In this document: positions 61,237 through 64,000 of the stretch, in pieces
How positions within the stretch are numbered: position 1 is the stretch's first letter
Layout of the letters: every line of letters starts with the position of its first letter
DNA from: Planctomycetaceae bacterium
Lineage (GTDB): Bacteria > Planctomycetota > Planctomycetia > Pirellulales > UBA1268
Assembly (NCBI GenBank): GCA_947449135.1
Contig: CANFQO010000001.1
Location: forward strand, 20,946 to 84,945
Length of the DNA: 64,000 nucleotides
Direction: 5' to 3'
Position numbers and translations under genes: made by a program
Notes under the pieces: model-generated
Database searches by the model: none
Seen by the model: the letters and a program-made list of their open reading frames with translations, nothing else
Told to the model about the DNA's origin: nothing

Positions 61237-62984
61237 TCCACGTCCGCGACCGGAGCATCCTTGCGTTTGCCTGTCTGCTGCTGATGACAGTCGCGCCGGG
61301 CATCGCCACGGCTCACCCATGGCATCGCCACCGTGACGGCGACCAGAGCCGCCACGAACACGCCGATGCCGTCGCCGGGGGCCATGCTTCGCAGCCATCG
61401 CCCCCAATGGAGCCGCGGTTCCTGCTCACAGCCGCTGCCAAGCCCAAGCGGCCGGAGGGCGTCGACATTGCCAAGGCCTTTGAGCCGTTCGTCGACCTGA
61501 AGGCGATCTCCTGCCGCAGCGACGACCGCTATTTCTTCGTCGAAAGTAACGGCATTCCCGACCACCCGCTGATGGTCGGCATTCGGGCCTGGCAGCAACA
61601 GGTGCCTCTGCCGCAGAAATATGTCGGCGAAAACGCTTGGCGGATTCCCTTGCAGCCCGTGCCGGCGGCGAACCCAGTCAGCACGAAAAACGGGTTCCTC
61701 CGTGGCGCGATCGCGCTGGCGGTCAACGGCGTGCCGATCTTCAATCCACTCAACAATCGCGGCGAGGACGCCTTTCTCATCGGCGAACTCGATGACTACG
61801 GCGGCCATTGCGGCCGGGCCGACGACTACCACTACCACATCGCGCCGGTGCACCTGGAGAAGCAGGTCGGCATGGGGATGCCGATCGCCTACGCTCTCGA
61901 CGGCTATCCGATCTACGGCTACACGGAGCCAGACGGCTCGGCAGTGAAGGGGCTCGATCGGTTCAACGGCCATGAGGATGCCGACGGCAGCTATCACTAC
62001 CACGCCACGAAGACCTATCCCTATCTCAACGGCGGCTTTCACGGCGAGGTGACAGAACGTGATGGCCAGGTCGATCCGCAGCCACGGGCCGAGCCCGTGC
62101 GGCCGGCACTTCAGCCGCTTCGCGGTGCGACCATCGTCGGCTTCACGTCACCCACGCCTACCAGCCGTCGGCTCACCTACGAGGTCGGTGGACGCCAGGG
62201 TTTTGTCGACTACAAGCTGGGCGGCGACGGCACGCTGGCGTTTGAATACACGGATCCATCCGGCAAGAAGACTTCGGAAACCTACACGCCGCGTGGTCGT
62301 GGCCAAGGTGGTCGGGGAGGGCCCGGGCCTCGCGGCGAGGGACGTCCACGCGGTGAAGGTGGCCCGCGCAACTCTGCGAGGCGCAATGATGGCCCGCCTC
62401 GTCCTGGCGACGATCGACCACCGCCTCCACGCGACCGTCCAGATGATCGTCCGCCACCGCCGTCCTCCTCTGCCGGCAGGCAGGCCGCTCCGCGGGAGCG
62501 GGCCGGGGCCACGGCGTCGTCGGGGGCTGAGAGCCTCACCGTCACGAGCAGCGCCATCGGACCCGACGGCAATCTCCCGGTGGAGTTCACCTGCGACGGC
62601 GCCGGTGTGTCGCCGCCGCTGGAGTGGCAGGCAGGCCCTCCCGGAACGAAGTCCTACGCCATCACTCTCTGGCATGAGGCACCAGATCAGGTGAAGTCGT
62701 ACTGGGTCGTCTACGGCATCCCGAGCCGTAGCACGCAGTTGGCAAAGAACTCGACCGGTGTCGGCACGACGGGACTCAACGACAAGAATCGCACAGAGTA
62801 TGACCCAATGTGCTCAAAGGGACCCGGAGTAAAAACGTATCACATCACCGTCTACGCGTTGTCGGCTGAGCCGAAGCTCCCGACACGCGGAGCCACTCGC
62901 GATGCATTGCTTGATGCGATCGGCGACATCACCCTTGCCGAGGGCACGCTGACCTACACCTACGAACGCGGAGCCGGGCGATGA
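61233..62984 (+). CDS. YHYH domain protein fused to a PEBP (YbhB/YbcL-like) domain
   Basis: GHCGRADDYHYHIAPVHLEKQVGMGMPIAYALDGYPIYGYTEPDGS...GHEDADGSYHYHATKTYPYLNGGFHG; Arg/Gly/Pro linker; SLTVTSSAIGPDGNLPVEFTCDGAGVSPPLEWQ...SYAITLWHEAPDQ..YWVVYGIP. Confidence 0.88.
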   Translation: MIHVRDRSILAFACLLLMTVAPGIATAHPWHRHRDGDQSRHEHADAVAGGHASQPSPPMEPRFLLTAAAKPKRPEGVDIAKAFEPFVDLKAISCRSDDRYFFVESNGIPDHPLMVGIRAWQQQVPLPQKYVGENAWRIPLQPVPAANPVSTKNGFLRGAIALAVNGVPIFNPLNNRGEDAFLIGELDDYGGHCGRADDYHYHIAPVHLEKQVGMGMPIAYALDGYPIYGYTEPDGSAVKGLDRFNGHEDADGSYHYHATKTYPYLNGGFHGEVTERDGQVDPQPRAEPVRPALQPLRGATIVGFTSPTPTSRRLTYEVGGRQGFVDYKLGGDGTLAFEYTDPSGKKTSETYTPRGRGQGGRGGPGPRGEGRPRGEGGPRNSARRNDGPPRPGDDRPPPPRDRPDDRPPPPSSSAGRQAAPRERAGATASSGAESLTVTSSAIGPDGNLPVEFTCDGAGVSPPLEWQAGPPGTKSYAITLWHEAPDQVKSYWVVYGIPSRSTQLAKNSTGVGTTGLNDKNRTEYDPMCSKGPGVKTYHITVYALSAEPKLPTRGATRDALLDAIGDITLAEGTLTYTYERGAGR

Positions 62985-64000
62985 ACCGCGCTGTCGCGAG
63001 GATCACAGTGACTCTCGCGAACACGCTCATCGCTGCGGCCTGCTGGACGGCATCGCTGGCTGTTGCCGCCGATCGGCCGCGGCCACCGAATGTGATCCTG
63101 ATCCTGATGGACGACATGGGATGGCGGGATGTCGGCTTCATGGGCAACACCTTCTTGGAGACGCCGCACATCGATGCGCTCGCGAAGAAAGGCCTCGTAT
63201 TCACACAGGCCTACGCCAGCGCCCCAAACTGTGCGCCAACGCGCGCCTGCCTGATGTCGGGGCAATACACCCCCAGACACGGCATCTACACGGTCGTCGA
63301 TCCCAGGCAGCCGGCCGGGTCGCCGTGGCACAAACTCGTCGCGTCCCAGAGCGAGTCGGAACTGGCGACCGGCGTCGTCACCATCGCCGAGTCGCTCAAG
63401 TCCGGCGGCTATGCCACCGGCTTCTTCGGCATGTGGAATCTGGGCCGCGGACGATCCGGCCCCGTCACGCCCGGCGGTCAGGGTTTTGGCACCGTCGTCT
63501 TTCCCGAGACGATCCAGTTCGGGAAAGACGCCTACTTCGATGACGCGGGCAACTACCTCAGCGACCGGTTGACCGACGAGGTGCTCGCCTTCGTGGAAAA
63601 GAACCGCGAGCGACCGTTCTTCGCTTACCTGCCCGATCATGCGGTCCACGCGCCCTACGATCCCAAGCCCGACCTGCTGGCAAAATACGAGGCGAAGGCG
63701 GCCCGCGGCGACGACGGCCGGAATAATGCGGCGCACGCGGCGACGGTGGAGGCGGTCGATCAGAACGTCGGTCGCATCACCGCTGCGCTCGACCGTCTCC
63801 AGCTTTCTGATAACACGATCGTGATCTTCACATCCGACAACGGAGGCACGCAGCAATTCACACCGCCGCTGCGGGGCGGCAAGGGAGAACTCTACGAGGG
63901 GGGAATCCGCGTGCCGCTGGTCGTCTCGTGGGCCGGACTCAAAGCACCCGGCAGCACCTCCGCTGTGGCTGTGTCGAGCATCGATCTCTATCCGACGCTG
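62981..64000 (+). CDS. sulfatase (C-terminus beyond the window)
   Basis: PNVILILMDDMGWRDVGFMGNTFLETPHIDALAKKGLVFTQAYASAPNCAPTRACLMSGQYTPRHGIYTV...FTSDNGGTQQFT...RGGKGELYEGGIRVPLVV; ATGA overlap with upstream gene. Confidence 0.95.
   Translation, partial: MNRAVARITVTLANTLIAAACWTASLAVAADRPRPPNVILILMDDMGWRDVGFMGNTFLETPHIDALAKKGLVFTQAYASAPNCAPTRACLMSGQYTPRHGIYTVVDPRQPAGSPWHKLVASQSESELATGVVTIAESLKSGGYATGFFGMWNLGRGRSGPVTPGGQGFGTVVFPETIQFGKDAYFDDAGNYLSDRLTDEVLAFVEKNRERPFFAYLPDHAVHAPYDPKPDLLAKYEAKAARGDDGRNNAAHAATVEAVDQNVGRITAALDRLQLSDNTIVIFTSDNGGTQQFTPPLRGGKGELYEGGIRVPLVVSWAGLKAPGSTSAVAVSSIDLYPTL

Overview
This 64 kb window is GC-rich bacterial chromosome, densely coding, and looks like a planctomycete (Pirellulales-type). 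Supporting signs are a DUF1559 pilin-like protein, an N-terminal 'FEPLESRALLA' planctomycete extracellular motif, sulfatases, PQQ-like beta-propeller proteins, YHYH-domain proteins, duplicated GroEL genes and a four-ACT aspartate kinase. About 50 CDSs are supported. I saw no rRNA, tRNA, CRISPR array, transposase or prophage. Main functional blocks are: a copper-type P-ATPase beside two Cys-rich secreted proteins; a chaperone cluster (groEL2-groES-groEL1-dnaJ-grpE-fmdB-yacG); an amino-acid operon (hom-apgM-lysC); and a translationally coupled operon of small secreted protein, sulfatase, YHYH-PEBP fusion and sulfatase. The best candidates for follow-up are: (1) a chain of perfect hairpins forming a structured leader upstream of a DEAD-box RNA helicase (about 5.16-5.47 kb); (2) a metallothionein-like 17-Cys secreted peptide by the Cu-ATPase; (3) a divergent PII-like protein coupled to a receiver-like protein; (4) a consensus sigma-54 promoter upstream of groEL2; (5) the sulfatase/YHYH/PEBP operon; and (6) a second hairpin-rich intergenic region at 37.6-37.9 kb. 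All calls come from reading the sequence and translated ORFs. No database searches or folding programs were run.
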